Shown in pieces: positions 44,005-53,290 of a stretch of DNA of 64,000 nt. Positions within the stretch are counted from its first letter, which is position 1; every line of letters starts with the position of its first letter. The translations under genes and the position numbers were made by a program. Source of the stretch: Bradyrhizobium mercantei (GTDB lineage Bacteria; Pseudomonadota; Alphaproteobacteria; Rhizobiales; Xanthobacteraceae); the NCBI RefSeq assembly GCF_001982635.1, contig NZ_MKFI01000008.1:387957-451956 (forward strand), given 5' to 3'. Under the pieces are notes generated by a model that was not told the origin of the DNA, did not search any database, and saw nothing but the letters and a program-made list of their open reading frames with translations.

Positions 44005-44496
44005 ATGACCGAGCGCAGATCGACCGACAAGATGCAGGATGCGGCCGAGCGATTGGCCTGGGAGATCGTCTCGACCAGCGTTCGCCTCGAGGAGCTGCGC
44101 GGCATCTGGGCCAAGATGATCGGAATCACCGGCCCGCAATGGATGATCATGACCGTGCTGGCGAATGCCGAGGACCGCAATGTCGGCCTGCCCGTCGGCG
44201 CCGTATCGAGGGCGCTGCGGGTCGACCAGTCGTTCGTGGTGACGCAGTCGAAACTGCTCGAAAAGAAGAATCTGCTGCGCCGCAAGAGTTCGACCGAGGA
44301 CGCCCGGGTCGTCAACCTGTCACTGACCGACCACGCCAAGAAGCAGATGGCGAACCTGTCCTCGCAACGCAAGGAGTTGAACGAGTTCGTCTATGCCGAC
44401 CTCGATCTGCGTGAGTTGCTGCAACTGACCGGCAAGATGGATTCGATCAAGAACCGCCTCGAGAAGGCGATCGCGAGGATCGCGGCGGACATTTAG
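44005..44496 (+). CDS. MarR-family transcriptional regulator
   Basis: A 163-aa winged-helix regulator. GITGPQWMIMTVLANAEDRN, the recognition helix VDQSFVVTQSKLLEKKNLLR and the wing SSTEDARVVNLSLTD are clear. ATG 44005 follows AAGGAACGTC. It is divergent from the porin gene and may regulate it, though this pairing is not established. Confidence 0.83.
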   Translation: MTERRSTDKMQDAAERLAWEIVSTSVRLEELRGIWAKMIGITGPQWMIMTVLANAEDRNVGLPVGAVSRALRVDQSFVVTQSKLLEKKNLLRRKSSTEDARVVNLSLTDHAKKQMANLSSQRKELNEFVYADLDLRELLQLTGKMDSIKNRLEKAIARIAADI

Positions 44497-44520
44497 GACG
44501 CCGCCGAAATCCGCCGCAGT

Positions 44521-44606
44521 CCCGGATCATGCGCTGATCTGGGCATGATCCCCGCGCAAGTGCTCCGCGCATTTGTCGCGTGGAAAACCGCGTCGCACTT
44601 TTCCGG
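44521..44606. repeat. Intergenic repeat G (GGATCATGC / TTTTCCGGATCA type)
   Basis: This 86-bp segment between convergent genes contains nested inverted pieces: GGATCATGC...GCATGATCC at 44523-44550 and a second part ending CGCACTTTTCCGGATCA. The latter resembles a short repeat that I recall as widespread in Bradyrhizobium and related genomes. No terminator T-run is seen. Confidence 0.5.
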
Positions 44607-44607
44607 A

Positions 44608-45906
44608 TCAGGCCATTGCCAGCCGCTGCCGCGAGCGCATCAGAAGCAGCAGGATGATGCTGACATTGAGCAGGTTCCAGGCCAGGCCATTGGCGAAGGC
44701 CGCGGCATAGGAGCCGGTGGCGTCGAAGATCACGCCGGAGACCCAGCCGCCAAACGACATGCCGAACACCGAGGCGAAGATCACGATGCCGATTCGGGTC
44801 GCGGCCTCCGCGGCCGGCATCGCCTCGCGCACGATGATGGCGTAGCTCGGCACGATGCCGCCCTGGAACAGGCCGAACATCGCCGAGATGACGTAGAGCG
44901 AGGTCAGGCTGTCGAAGAACAGATAGAACAGCAGCGCCGAGCCCTGCGCGATCGAGCCGATCAACAGTGTGCGGATGCCGCCGATCCGGTCGGCGAGGAA
45001 GCCGGAGCCGATCCGGCTGATGATGCCGAAGCCGAGCATCAGCGACAGCATCTCGGCGCCGCGCGCTACGCCGTAGCCGAGATCGCCGCAATAGGCGACG
45101 ATATGGACCTGCGGCATCGACATCGCCACGCAGCAGGAAATCGACGCCAGCGACAGGATCGCGGTCAGCGCGTTGGTGGAGAGCCTGAGGTCGACGCGCG
45201 GCGGCGCCGCGTTGACATGGCTGCGCCGGGTCGCCGCTCCCATCAGCAGACGCAGCACCATCAGCGCCAGCGTCATCGCGACCGCGGTGAAGATGCCGAT
45301 CGCAATATGGGTGGTGCGCCAGCCGACGCTCTGCATGCCGAAATTGACCAGCGGCGGCCACACCGTGCCGCCGACATAATTGCCGCTGGCGGCGATCGCG
45401 ACGGCGAGACCCCGATAGCGCTCGAACCAGTGCGACGCTTCCGCCATCAAGGGACCGAAGGTCGCGGCCGACGACAGGCCGATCGCGAAATGCAGCAGGA
45501 TGAAGGCCCAGATCGACGACGCGTAGCCGGCGCCGACATAGCCGAGGCCGAGAATGCCGATCCCGGCGCCGATCGCGGCGACGATGCCGTAGCGGTCACT
45601 GATCTTGCCGGTCACGACCTGGCCGATGCCGAAGCCGAGCATCACCATGGTGAAGGCCAGCGAGGCGGTTCCGCGGGTCGCACCGAAGTCGGTCTGCACC
45701 ACCGGCAGCGCCACCACCACCGACCACATGCCGACACTGCCGAGCGAGCCGATCACCACGGCCACGACAAGACGAAGCCATGCCCGGCGCGAGTCGGGAA
45801 TGAACGTTGCGACTTCAGGGGAAAATTCAGAAGAAATTGCCACGGCAGGCGGAACTTCGTCGGCATTTGCCTCCGGGTCAAGCCACATTGCCGAGAGATT
45901 AGGCAT
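44608..45906 (-). CDS. MFS transporter (OFA/monocarboxylate-like)
   Basis: A 432-aa membrane protein with about 12 hydrophobic segments after a 40-residue soluble N-terminus. GFGIGQVVTGKISDRYG is the loop 2-3 MFS motif, and ATFGPLMAEASHWFERYRGLAVAIAASG is typical of the oxalate:formate antiporter/monocarboxylate branch. Substrate is unknown. It is followed by no partner gene on the same strand; a hypothetical exported protein gene lies just upstream. Confidence 0.84.
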   Translation of the reverse strand: MPNLSAMWLDPEANADEVPPAVAISSEFSPEVATFIPDSRRAWLRLVVAVVIGSLGSVGMWSVVVALPVVQTDFGATRGTASLAFTMVMLGFGIGQVVTGKISDRYGIVAAIGAGIGILGLGYVGAGYASSIWAFILLHFAIGLSSAATFGPLMAEASHWFERYRGLAVAIAASGNYVGGTVWPPLVNFGMQSVGWRTTHIAIGIFTAVAMTLALMVLRLLMGAATRRSHVNAAPPRVDLRLSTNALTAILSLASISCCVAMSMPQVHIVAYCGDLGYGVARGAEMLSLMLGFGIISRIGSGFLADRIGGIRTLLIGSIAQGSALLFYLFFDSLTSLYVISAMFGLFQGGIVPSYAIIVREAMPAAEAATRIGIVIFASVFGMSFGGWVSGVIFDATGSYAAAFANGLAWNLLNVSIILLLLMRSRQRLAMA

Positions 45907-45951
45907 GCAGCAGCAAGGGGACGCGCCGTTCTCACGGACGCGCGAGGCGCC

Positions 45952-46410
45952 TCAATTGCCGAAATTCGGATCCTGCGACTGGAACGGGCTGCATTTCGCG
46001 TGCTTGGCGAACCGCTGGTCGAAGTCGACGGTGCCTCCAGTGACCGGGATCCGGGTCGGCGGCAGGCCGCGCAGGTACTGATCGACGGTCACGGCCTTCT
46101 CGTCGGCGCTCAAGGTGACGCGCACCGGCTCGAGCGGCTTGCCTTTGTTCACGTCGGTCAGATCGAGCGCATAGTAGCCGATCACCGATTGTCCGCCGCG
46201 CATGCGGCGATCGACCGATAGCGGCAGATAGACCTCCATCCGGACGCCCTCGCCTTCGCAAGCGATCATGCGGATCATCACGGCGTCGACGCCGGGCGGC
46301 TTTGCGGCCGCGGCGGTCGCAACGCAGAAGGAAACCGCCGCGACGAGGCCTCGCTTCGCGAGCCCACGCTTGCGTTTCAGGGTGATGGTGCGGCGCATCG
46401 TGTCTGGCAT
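45952..46410 (-). CDS. Hypothetical exported protein
   Basis: A 152-aa protein with a basic N-terminus and a hydrophobic stretch (LVAAVSFCVATAAAA) that looks like a signal peptide. The mature part has VRMEVYLPLSVDRRMRGGQS and two cysteines. No family is recognised. It is 45 bp upstream of the MFS gene on the same strand and may be cotranscribed. An ATG at 46398 is an alternative start. Confidence 0.58.
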   Translation of the reverse strand: MPDTMRRTITLKRKRGLAKRGLVAAVSFCVATAAAAKPPGVDAVMIRMIACEGEGVRMEVYLPLSVDRRMRGGQSVIGYYALDLTDVNKGKPLEPVRVTLSADEKAVTVDQYLRGLPPTRIPVTGGTVDFDQRFAKHAKCSPFQSQDPNFGN

Positions 46411-46668
46411 TCAGAATCCCTGCAGCATCCCTGACCAGTGTCGATCAGTTTGCTCTTCGTCGGACGCGGGGGCCGGCAAGTTCAATCCCGCCGCTCCCGA
46501 GCCGGCGCGGGAATATCGTTGGTCCAGCGGCGATCCCTGCTGACGAGGAAAGCTGATACAATGCGAGCCGGTTCACACTGGCAGCTCGCCATCCGGAGCT
46601 ATCATCCGGCCGGATGGCGCGCACTCGCAGAGTATGAGGATCGAAGCGCACACTGTCGGAGGATCATC

Positions 46669-46878
46669 ATGCATTCATTGTCAGCAGAGTGGTTACCCGT
46701 TGCGTCAGCACCATCGAACCGCGAGCTCGAGGTCTGTGTCCTCGACTATGATGGCATGGTTCACGCGCTGATGTTTCCGTGCCACCACGACGGCGCCGAA
46801 TGGGTTGCCCATGCCGGCAGCAAGCACCTCGACATCCAGCCGACGCACTGGCGCAAATGGATGCAGTCCGCCGGTTAG
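46669..46878 (+). CDS. Small hypothetical protein (69 aa)
   Basis: A 69-aa protein starting MHSLSAEWLPVASAPSNREL, with VCVLDYDGMVHALMFPCHHD and ending HWRKWMQSAG. The WLP...P beginning and WR near the end resemble small conserved rhizobial proteins whose function is unknown. GGAGG sits six bases before ATG 46669. Confidence 0.6.
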   Translation: MHSLSAEWLPVASAPSNRELEVCVLDYDGMVHALMFPCHHDGAEWVAHAGSKHLDIQPTHWRKWMQSAG

Positions 46879-46982
46879 CCGCGTTGCGATCGCCGCGAGG
46901 CGGCCGACGCTGATCTCGCGCCGATCCGCATTTTGCGCTAGAGTTGCCGTGTGAGGTTCAAGGGTGGGCCAGGAGGCTCGTC

Positions 46983-47279
46983 ATGGAATCACACGCGATC
47001 CCTTTCGAAAATCGCTGGACCAACGGCAAGCATGCCTGGGAGTGGCATTGCGAGCTCGAGCGGCTGGGCGTGCCGACGGTCCGGACGATGTATTGCGAGC
47101 ATGAGACCCACCACCGCGACGAGCTTGCCGTGGTGTTCGACATTCCCGCGGGCTTCGTTCGCGACTGGCTGGCCTTTCACGACCGGCGCGCTGCGCGGCA
47201 GCAATTCATGTGGCGCGCCAGCGTCATCACGCTCGGCATCATCGCCGCATCGGGCGTCGTTCTCGGTGCTCTAAGGTAG
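46983..47279 (+). CDS. Hypothetical membrane-anchored protein (98 aa)
   Basis: A 98-aa protein with a soluble N-terminal part rich in His, Glu and Trp (WEWHCELERLG, YCEHETHHRDEL) and one C-terminal membrane segment (VITLGIIAASGVVLGAL). AGGAGG precedes the ATG. Function unknown; the His/Glu clusters might bind metal, which is speculation. Confidence 0.62.
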   Translation: MESHAIPFENRWTNGKHAWEWHCELERLGVPTVRTMYCEHETHHRDELAVVFDIPAGFVRDWLAFHDRRAARQQFMWRASVITLGIIAASGVVLGALR

Positions 47280-47312
47280 CGGCCGCAGATCGAGACCGCG
47301 AACCGCCGCGCG

Positions 47313-49856
47313 TCAGCGGCGACTGCGTTTTGGCTCGATCCGGCTTGCCTCGCGCTCGATATAGGCGGCCACCAGCGGCGCCTGGTCGGCGATGACCGGC
47401 GGGGAAAACACGAAGCCCTGCACCAGGTCGCAATCGAGCCCGCCGAGCACGTCGACTTCGGCCGGCAATTCGGCCCCTTCCGCCACGACGGTCATGCCGA
47501 GCCCGTGCGACAGGGCGATGATGCCGCCGAGCAGCTTGCGCTTGTCCGGCGCGGTGGAGATGCCATCCACGAAGGCCCGGTCCACCTTCAAACAGTCGAA
47601 CGGCAGCCGCGTCAGATAGCCGAGCGAGGAATAGCCCGAGCCGAAATCGTCCAGCGCCAGCCGGGCACCGAGACCGGAGAGCGCCGTCAGCGTGCGGCTG
47701 ATCCGCTGCTCGGTATGATCCACAAACAGGCTTTCGGTCAGCTCCAGGCAAAGCAGCTCCGGCGGAAAGCCGGTCTCTGCGAGCACGGCCGCGACCGACG
47801 TCTCGAAATCCACGTTCCAGATCTGCGCCGGCGAGACGTTGACCGAGACCGCGCGCGGCGGCAGCCCGGCGTCGAGCCAGGCGCGGCCCTGCCGGCAGGC
47901 CTCGCGCAACACCCACTGGCCGAGATCGACGATGAGCCCGGAGCTTTCGGCGATCGGGATGAACTCAGCCGGCGAGATCGGCCCGCGCTCGGGATGGGTC
48001 CAGCGCAGCAGCGCTTCGAACCCGCTGACGCGGCCGGTCCTGAGGTCCAGCTGCGGCTGGTAATGGGCCTCGAGGGCACCGGTCTCCACGGCGTGCCGCA
48101 GATGCCGGCCGAGATCGAGCCGTTGATCGACCGCCTGGGCATAGACCGGCTCGAACAGCTGCGCCCGGCCGCGCCCGGCCTCCTTGGCCATGTAGAGCGC
48201 GAGATCCGCGTTGCGCACGGCAGCCTCCGCAGTCGCGCCGTGCTCCGGCAGGCGGGCGATGCCGATGGTGGCGCCGACGAAGGCCTCGCCCTCGCTGAGA
48301 TCGACGGGGACGGACAGCTTGCCGATCAGCCGATCGGCAAGCCCGGTCAGCGCGGCGTCGGACATGCCGCATCCCTCCGCCAGCACGGCGAACTCGTCGC
48401 CGCCGAGCCGGGCGATGAAGGCGCGCGAACCCAAATCCTGGCGCAGCGCCGCCGCGACCTGGATCAGCAATTTGTCGCCGGCGGCATGGCCGAGGGAATC
48501 GTTGACCTCCTTGAAGCGATCGAGATCGATGAGCAGCAGCGCGGCGCGCCGGTCTTGCAGCGTACAGCCCTCGATCAGGGCGGCGAGCTGGCGCGTGAAC
48601 AGCGCGCGATTGGCAAGCCCGGTCAGGGGGTCGCTGTAGGCGAGTTGCTCGAGCTGGCGCTCGGCATCCTTGCGCTCGGTGACGTCCTGCACGGTGCCGA
48701 TGATGCCGACGACCTTGTCGTGGGCGACCTCCGCCTTGCAGATCACAGCCAGGTCGCGGGCCGTGCCGTCCGCGTGCAGGATGCGCAGGTCAGTGGCCTC
48801 GGTCCGGCGGGTGCGCAGGACCCGTTTCTGCACGTCGCGGAAGCGGTCGGCATCGCCGCCCAGGAAACGGGGCCTGATGGTCTCATCGGTCGGCGCGAAC
48901 GTGTCGGGGTCGAAGCCGAGCAGCTGGTAGAGCTCGGGCGCCCAGGTGGTGCGGCCGGTGTCGAGCCGGTAGCTCCAGGTGCCGATCTTGCCGAGCCGGT
49001 GGGCTTCCTCCAGCGCGCGGGTGCGCTGGTCGAGCAACGCCTTGGCCGCCCTGAGCTGGGTGATGTCGCTGGCCGTGCCGCGATAGCCGAGAAAGCTGCC
49101 ATCGTCGGCGAAGATGGGCTTGCCGCTCGTGCAGATACTGACGCGCGACCCGTCGTGGCCGACCAGCGTATAGGTGAAGTCGCGGAAAGGGCGGCGCGCC
49201 TCCATATCGGCCCGGTGCCGCGCCATGCCTTCCGCGTCCTCGGGTGAAAAAGCCAGTTCCCAGCGCGCTTTCCCTCCGGAGGCCACGGTCTGGAAGGCCG
49301 CATTGCCGGGAAGCGATCTCGGATAGGGCAGCAGCCGGTGGGTGGCGTCGCTCTCCCAGCACCAGTCCGAGGCGGTCGAGACGAAATCGGCCAGCCGTTG
49401 CTCGCTCTCCGCCAGGCGCCGCAGCGCGGAGGTCTCCTCGGTGACATCGCGGACAATTCCGGACACGCGCCGGACCTGACCGCGCGCGTCGAATTCCGGC
49501 TCGCCATGCACCACGCAGTCGAGCAGGCTGCCGTCGGATTTGCGCAGTCGCGTCTGCACCGCATAGGGCTGGCCTTCCGCCCAGCACGCCGCGTAATGCG
49601 CCTCGAGAGCCTTCCGGCTTTCCGGCAAATAGCGCTCGCGCACCGTGGCGATCGGGATGAAACCGTCGACCGTCTCGAATTCGTAGAAGGTGGCGAACTC
49701 AGGCGAGATCCAGACGTCTGTCGCGGTGGCGCTGTGGGATTCCCAGTAGCCCATGCGGGCCATCCTGATGGCGCACCGCAGCGACCGCTCCTCATTCCAG
49801 CGCCGACGCGCTTCCCGCGTGGGGGCCTGCCCTTGCGGCAATTTACGAGCGGCCAT
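47313..49856 (-). CDS. PAS-PAS-PAS-GGDEF-EAL cyclic-di-GMP signalling protein
   Basis: An 847-aa soluble sensor with no obvious membrane segment. Residues about 30-400 hold three PAS/PAC-type units (each ends in an SGIVRDVTE, RGTASDIT or IGTVQDVTE strand). A GGDEF domain follows (about 410-570, with intact RLGGDEFAVL) and an EAL domain (about 590-830, with GFEALLRWTHPE, the DDFGSGYSSL loop and VDRAFVDG). Both catalytic signatures are intact, so either c-di-GMP synthesis or breakdown is possible. Placed near the flagellar genes, it may affect the motile/sessile switch. Confidence 0.93.
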   Translation of the reverse strand: MAARKLPQGQAPTREARRRWNEERSLRCAIRMARMGYWESHSATATDVWISPEFATFYEFETVDGFIPIATVRERYLPESRKALEAHYAACWAEGQPYAVQTRLRKSDGSLLDCVVHGEPEFDARGQVRRVSGIVRDVTEETSALRRLAESEQRLADFVSTASDWCWESDATHRLLPYPRSLPGNAAFQTVASGGKARWELAFSPEDAEGMARHRADMEARRPFRDFTYTLVGHDGSRVSICTSGKPIFADDGSFLGYRGTASDITQLRAAKALLDQRTRALEEAHRLGKIGTWSYRLDTGRTTWAPELYQLLGFDPDTFAPTDETIRPRFLGGDADRFRDVQKRVLRTRRTEATDLRILHADGTARDLAVICKAEVAHDKVVGIIGTVQDVTERKDAERQLEQLAYSDPLTGLANRALFTRQLAALIEGCTLQDRRAALLLIDLDRFKEVNDSLGHAAGDKLLIQVAAALRQDLGSRAFIARLGGDEFAVLAEGCGMSDAALTGLADRLIGKLSVPVDLSEGEAFVGATIGIARLPEHGATAEAAVRNADLALYMAKEAGRGRAQLFEPVYAQAVDQRLDLGRHLRHAVETGALEAHYQPQLDLRTGRVSGFEALLRWTHPERGPISPAEFIPIAESSGLIVDLGQWVLREACRQGRAWLDAGLPPRAVSVNVSPAQIWNVDFETSVAAVLAETGFPPELLCLELTESLFVDHTEQRISRTLTALSGLGARLALDDFGSGYSSLGYLTRLPFDCLKVDRAFVDGISTAPDKRKLLGGIIALSHGLGMTVVAEGAELPAEVDVLGGLDCDLVQGFVFSPPVIADQAPLVAAYIEREASRIEPKRSRR

Positions 49857-50083
49857 CGGTCCCCAACCAAAACCCCAACGTACAATTACGCGGCAAATTC
49901 GTTAGCACATCGCGCGACAACCTTGGAGCGACAACGGCGGCAGTGCGGCGTCCTTCGTCAGATTTGGTATAGTATCGGTGAATGCTGCAACCGCGCCAAG
50001 TACGCGGAACGACTTGATCTCCGCTGCTCAAATATCGGACAGGTCAACGCCCTTCCGCCGCCCGTAAGCAGCGCCTGACAATT

Positions 50084-50227
50084 TCAAGTTGTGCAGGGCG
50101 TTTCAGCCCGGACCCAGCCGGCCTGGCCGTGGCGCAATCCCTCGCGCAGTTCGTCGATCAGTCGTGTGTGAATACCGGTGACGTGCGCCGTCGCAGCCGA
50201 TTGGGCATCACGCGCGCCATTGATCAT
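50084..50227 (-). CDS. Possible 47-aa ORF
   Basis: ATG 50227 to TGA 50084-50086 encodes a helical, protein-like sequence beginning MINGARDAQSAATAHVTGIH and containing LIDELREGLRHG. The frame stays open a further 18 codons upstream without a start codon, so it may be the remnant of a larger gene. The ribosome site is weak. Confidence 0.25.
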   Translation of the reverse strand: MINGARDAQSAATAHVTGIHTRLIDELREGLRHGQAGWVRAETPCTT

Positions 50228-50352
50228 CGCCAGCCCGGCAGAGGCTCGCGCCCCGCTGCCAGGACGGTTGGGGTCGCCTGACTACCTTTCCGGCCGGAAA
50301 TCGCCCGGCCCGGCGCCTGTGACGACCCGCGCGGTCCCATAAGGGGCACGTA

Positions 50353-50367
50353 TTAACCCTTTGCTAA
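50353..50367. promoter_or_regulatory. CtrA-like box upstream of flhA
   Basis: TTAA-N7-CTAA at 50353-50367 matches the CtrA consensus TTAA-N7-TTAA at 7 of 8 positions. It lies 70 bp before the flhA GTG. CtrA itself is encoded at 57446, and CtrA controls class II flagellar genes such as flhA in Caulobacter. Confidence 0.45.
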
Positions 50368-50437
50368 CCATACACCCGGCAAGAATTGCCGAGTGAAGTC
50401 GAGTGTCGTCGAACGCGTCTAACGGGCGGAGATCCCC

Positions 50438-52672
50438 GTGAACGCCAGCGCGGTGCCTCACTTTCGGAACGGCGGCCCTGCGGCCGTCGCGCAGACGCTT
50501 GGCGGCCGCAGCCGCCAGTCGCGAGGGGGAGCGGCTACCATGGTCGACGTCACGGCGGGTCAGGGCACGGCAGGCAAAGGCGGGTTGCCGAGCTTCGGCG
50601 AGATTGCCGATGTCTTGAAGCGCGGCGATCTCGCGCTGGCGCTCGGCGTCCTCACCATCCTGGTGGTGCTGATCCTGCCGCTGCCCTCGATCGTGCTCGA
50701 CCTCTTCCTGGCGGTCTCGATCACGGTCTCGATCCTGATCCTGATGACCTCGCTGTTCATCCAGGCGCCGCTGGAATTCTCGTCGTTCCCGACCATCCTG
50801 CTGATCTCGACCATGCTGCGGCTGTCGCTGAACATGGCCTCGACCCGGCTGATCCTGAGCCATGGTCACGAGGGCACGGCGGCCGCCGGCCACGTCATCG
50901 AGGCGTTCGGCAATTTCGTGATGGGCGGCAACTTCGTGATCGGCATCATCGTGTTCGCGATCCTGGTGATCGTGAACTTCGTGGTCATCACCAAGGGTTC
51001 GGGCCGCATCGCCGAGGTCGCGGCGCGCTTCCAACTGGACTCGATGCCGGGCAAGCAGATGGCGATCGACGCCGACCTGTCCGCCGGCCTGATCGACGAG
51101 AAGGCTGCCAAGGAGCGCCGCAAGGCGCTGGAGGACGAGAGCGGCTTCTTCGGCGCCATGGACGGTGCCTCGAAATTCGTCCGCGGCGACGCCATCGCCG
51201 GCCTCCTGATCGTCGGCATCAACATCGTCGGCGGCATCATCATCGGCGTGGCGCAGCAGGGCCTCTCGTTCAGCGAAGCCGCCCGCACTTACACCGTGCT
51301 GACGGTCGGCGACGGCCTCGTCACCCAGGTGCCGGCGCTGATCGTCTCCACCGCCGCCGGCCTGCTCGTCTCCAAGGCCGGCATCACCGGCGCTGCCGAC
51401 AAGGCGCTGATGCGCCAGCTCTCCGGCTATCCGCAGGCGCTCGGCATGTCGGCCGGCGTCATGCTGGTGCTGGCGCTGCTGCCGGGCATTCCGACCTTGC
51501 CGTTCCTGGCGCTCGGCTCCGGCGCCGGGATGCTGGCCTGGAACGCGCGCAAGCAGAAGCGGGCGGCGAAGGCGGCTGAAACCGCAGCAGCGGCTGCTCC
51601 TGCCGCAGCCGCGGCCGCCGCCGCTGCCGCCGCGGAAGAGCCGATCGCAGCGGCGCTGAAGATCGACGACCTCAAGATCGAGCTCGGCTATGCCCTGCTG
51701 CCGCTGGTCAACGGCCCCGACGGCACCGACCGCCTTACCGAGCAGATCAAGGCGCTGCGCCGCTCGCTCGCGATCGAGATGGGCTTCGTGATGCCGGCGG
51801 TGCGCATCCTCGACAACGTCCAGCTCGAGGCCAACAGCTACGTCATCAAGATCAAGGAAGTCGACGCCGGCACCGGCAAGATCTGGCCGAGCCAGTTCAT
51901 GGTCATGGACCCCGCCGGCAACCAGGTGCAGCTGCCCGGCATCCACACCATCGAGCCGACCTTCGGCCTGCCTGCGACCTGGGTCGATGCCGGCCTGAAG
52001 GAAGAGGCCGCGTTGAAGGGCTACACCGTGGTCGACGCCGCGACCGTGCTGTCGACGCATCTGACCGAGCTGCTGAAGACCAACATGGCGGACTTGCTGT
52101 CCTACGGCGAGGTGCAGAAGCTCTTGAAGGACCTGCCGAAGGAACAGGGCGAGCTGATCAAGGACATCGTGCCGAGCCAGGTCACCGTGTCGGGCATTCA
52201 GCGCGTGCTGCAACTGCTGCTCGCCGAGCGCATCTCGATCCGCGACCTCTCGACCATCCTCGAGGGCATCGCCGACGCGCTGGCATTCTCGCGCAATCCG
52301 GCCACCATGGTCGAGCACGTCCGCGCCCGGCTGGCGCGGCAGATCTGCGCCCAAAACACCTCGCCGAACGGCTATCTGCCGCTGATTGCGCTGTCAGCGC
52401 GCTGGGAGCAGGCGTTCGCCGAGTCGATCGTAGGCCAGGGCGACGACCGCAGCCTCGCAATGCAGCCCTCGAAGCTGTCGGAATTCATGACCGCCGTACG
52501 CAACGCCTTCGAGCAGGCGGCGCGCGAAGGCGAGGCGCCGGTGCTGGTGACGTCGGCCGCGATCCGGCCGTTCGTTCGCTCTTTGGTGGAACGGTTCCGC
52601 TCGCAGACCACCGTGTTGTCGCAGGCCGAGATCCATCCGCGGGCCCGGCTGAAGACGGTCGGAAGCGTCTAG
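50438..52672 (+). CDS. flhA: Flagellar type III export protein FlhA
   Basis: A 744-aa inner-membrane export-gate protein. The N-terminal half has about eight membrane segments; the FHIPEP region is represented by SSFPTILLISTMLRLSLNMA and NFVVITKGSGRIAEVAARFQ. The cytoplasmic half (about 380-744) follows an unusually long Ala-rich linker (about residues 385-405). GTG 50438 has GGAG upstream; an internal ATG at 50540 (710 aa) is closer to typical FlhA length and may be the true start. It stands alone, preceded by a CtrA-like box, and would accept chaperone-substrate complexes together with FliI/FliJ. Confidence 0.95.
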   Translation: MNASAVPHFRNGGPAAVAQTLGGRSRQSRGGAATMVDVTAGQGTAGKGGLPSFGEIADVLKRGDLALALGVLTILVVLILPLPSIVLDLFLAVSITVSILILMTSLFIQAPLEFSSFPTILLISTMLRLSLNMASTRLILSHGHEGTAAAGHVIEAFGNFVMGGNFVIGIIVFAILVIVNFVVITKGSGRIAEVAARFQLDSMPGKQMAIDADLSAGLIDEKAAKERRKALEDESGFFGAMDGASKFVRGDAIAGLLIVGINIVGGIIIGVAQQGLSFSEAARTYTVLTVGDGLVTQVPALIVSTAAGLLVSKAGITGAADKALMRQLSGYPQALGMSAGVMLVLALLPGIPTLPFLALGSGAGMLAWNARKQKRAAKAAETAAAAAPAAAAAAAAAAAEEPIAAALKIDDLKIELGYALLPLVNGPDGTDRLTEQIKALRRSLAIEMGFVMPAVRILDNVQLEANSYVIKIKEVDAGTGKIWPSQFMVMDPAGNQVQLPGIHTIEPTFGLPATWVDAGLKEEAALKGYTVVDAATVLSTHLTELLKTNMADLLSYGEVQKLLKDLPKEQGELIKDIVPSQVTVSGIQRVLQLLLAERISIRDLSTILEGIADALAFSRNPATMVEHVRARLARQICAQNTSPNGYLPLIALSARWEQAFAESIVGQGDDRSLAMQPSKLSEFMTAVRNAFEQAAREGEAPVLVTSAAIRPFVRSLVERFRSQTTVLSQAEIHPRARLKTVGSV

Positions 52673-52839
52673 CGGCCGCAAATCATTTAGGTTTTCCGCC
52701 TGTGTTTTCTCGCCACAGGCAACTGATTTATGTGGAACAGGCCGGAACGGCCCCATCTGGGATGCAGCATTCCAGCGCCACTTCAAGATACTGATATTAC
52801 AGAGCTTTAATGCATCATAGATTACCAAAGGGTCATTTT

Positions 52840-52879
52840 TGATCGCGACCGATCACGTCTCATCACGCCCTTGTGATGA
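52840..52879. promoter_or_regulatory. Two inverted repeats upstream of the EcfG promoter
   Basis: TGATCG-CGAC-CGATCA (52840-52855) and TCATCAC-GCCCTT-GTGATGA (52860-52879... outer bases 52860 to 52879) are perfect palindromes set side by side just before the EcfG-type -35 element. They may bind additional regulators. No regulator can be named. Confidence 0.4.
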
Positions 52880-52886
52880 CCCCTAC

Positions 52887-52912
52887 GGAACGGAATCGGC
52901 AAATCCTACGTT
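52887..52912 (+). promoter_or_regulatory. EcfG-type general stress promoter
   Basis: GGAAC (52887-52891), 17 bp, CGTT (52909-52912) matches the consensus GGAAC-N16/17-CGTT of the alphaproteobacterial general stress sigma factor EcfG. It lies 80 bp before the start of the small membrane protein gene. Confidence 0.65.
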
Positions 52913-52992
52913 AGCTGGGCACGAGACGTTGAACCGGGCAACAAGGCAGACCGACAGATTTACTGAGAGCAGGAAGGCGGCAGGAGACTTCC

Positions 52993-53193
52993 ATGAACCA
53001 CTCGATCTACAGCGCTGATCGTACGACGCACCTGAAGATTGTGGTCGTGGCGTTGGTCGCCGGTATTCTGGTCGCTGGTTTCGGCATCTCGGCGCACAAT
53101 TCGTCGGACGAGGGTTACACCCAGACGGCGCGTGTGATGAAGGCCGGCAAGCCGGTCGCCGTCACGAGCTCAGGCACCTCGATGGTCCGCTAA
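52993..53193 (+). CDS. Small single-pass membrane protein (66 aa)
   Basis: A 66-aa protein with one membrane segment (IVVVALVAGILVAGFGISAH, residues about 16-35), a short N-terminal cytoplasmic part and a C-terminal part rich in Ser and Thr. AGGAGA precedes the ATG. An EcfG promoter and two palindromes lie upstream and a strong terminator downstream, so it is a monocistronic, stress-induced unit. Function unknown. Confidence 0.75.
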   Translation: MNHSIYSADRTTHLKIVVVALVAGILVAGFGISAHNSSDEGYTQTARVMKAGKPVAVTSSGTSMVR

Positions 53194-53290
53194 CAGGAGA
53201 GTTTCACGAATTCACGTGGTGTTCTTTACAGCCCCCCAAAGTCGCTACGTGGATATTTAAGACCCCCAACTACCCCCAAGTTGACTATCG

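Larger units (their letters stand above)
49857..50437. other. Region upstream of flhA
   Basis: A 581-bp region between the GGDEF-EAL start (minus) and flhA (plus). It has an AT-rich part near 49950-49990, a possible small minus-strand ORF (50084-50227) and a CtrA-like box at 50353-50367. Otherwise nothing is recognised. Confidence 0.5.

Noticed and set aside
51580..51650. Ala-codon run in flhA as a possible frameshift or expansion
   Set aside because: The frame stays open on both sides with conserved FlhA sequence, so it is an alanine-rich linker, not damage.
52698..52720. Hairpin GCCTGTG/CACAGGC after flhA as a terminator
   Set aside because: The stem is only 7 bp and no T-run follows on the plus strand. 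It may still affect mRNA stability, but it is not a convincing terminator.
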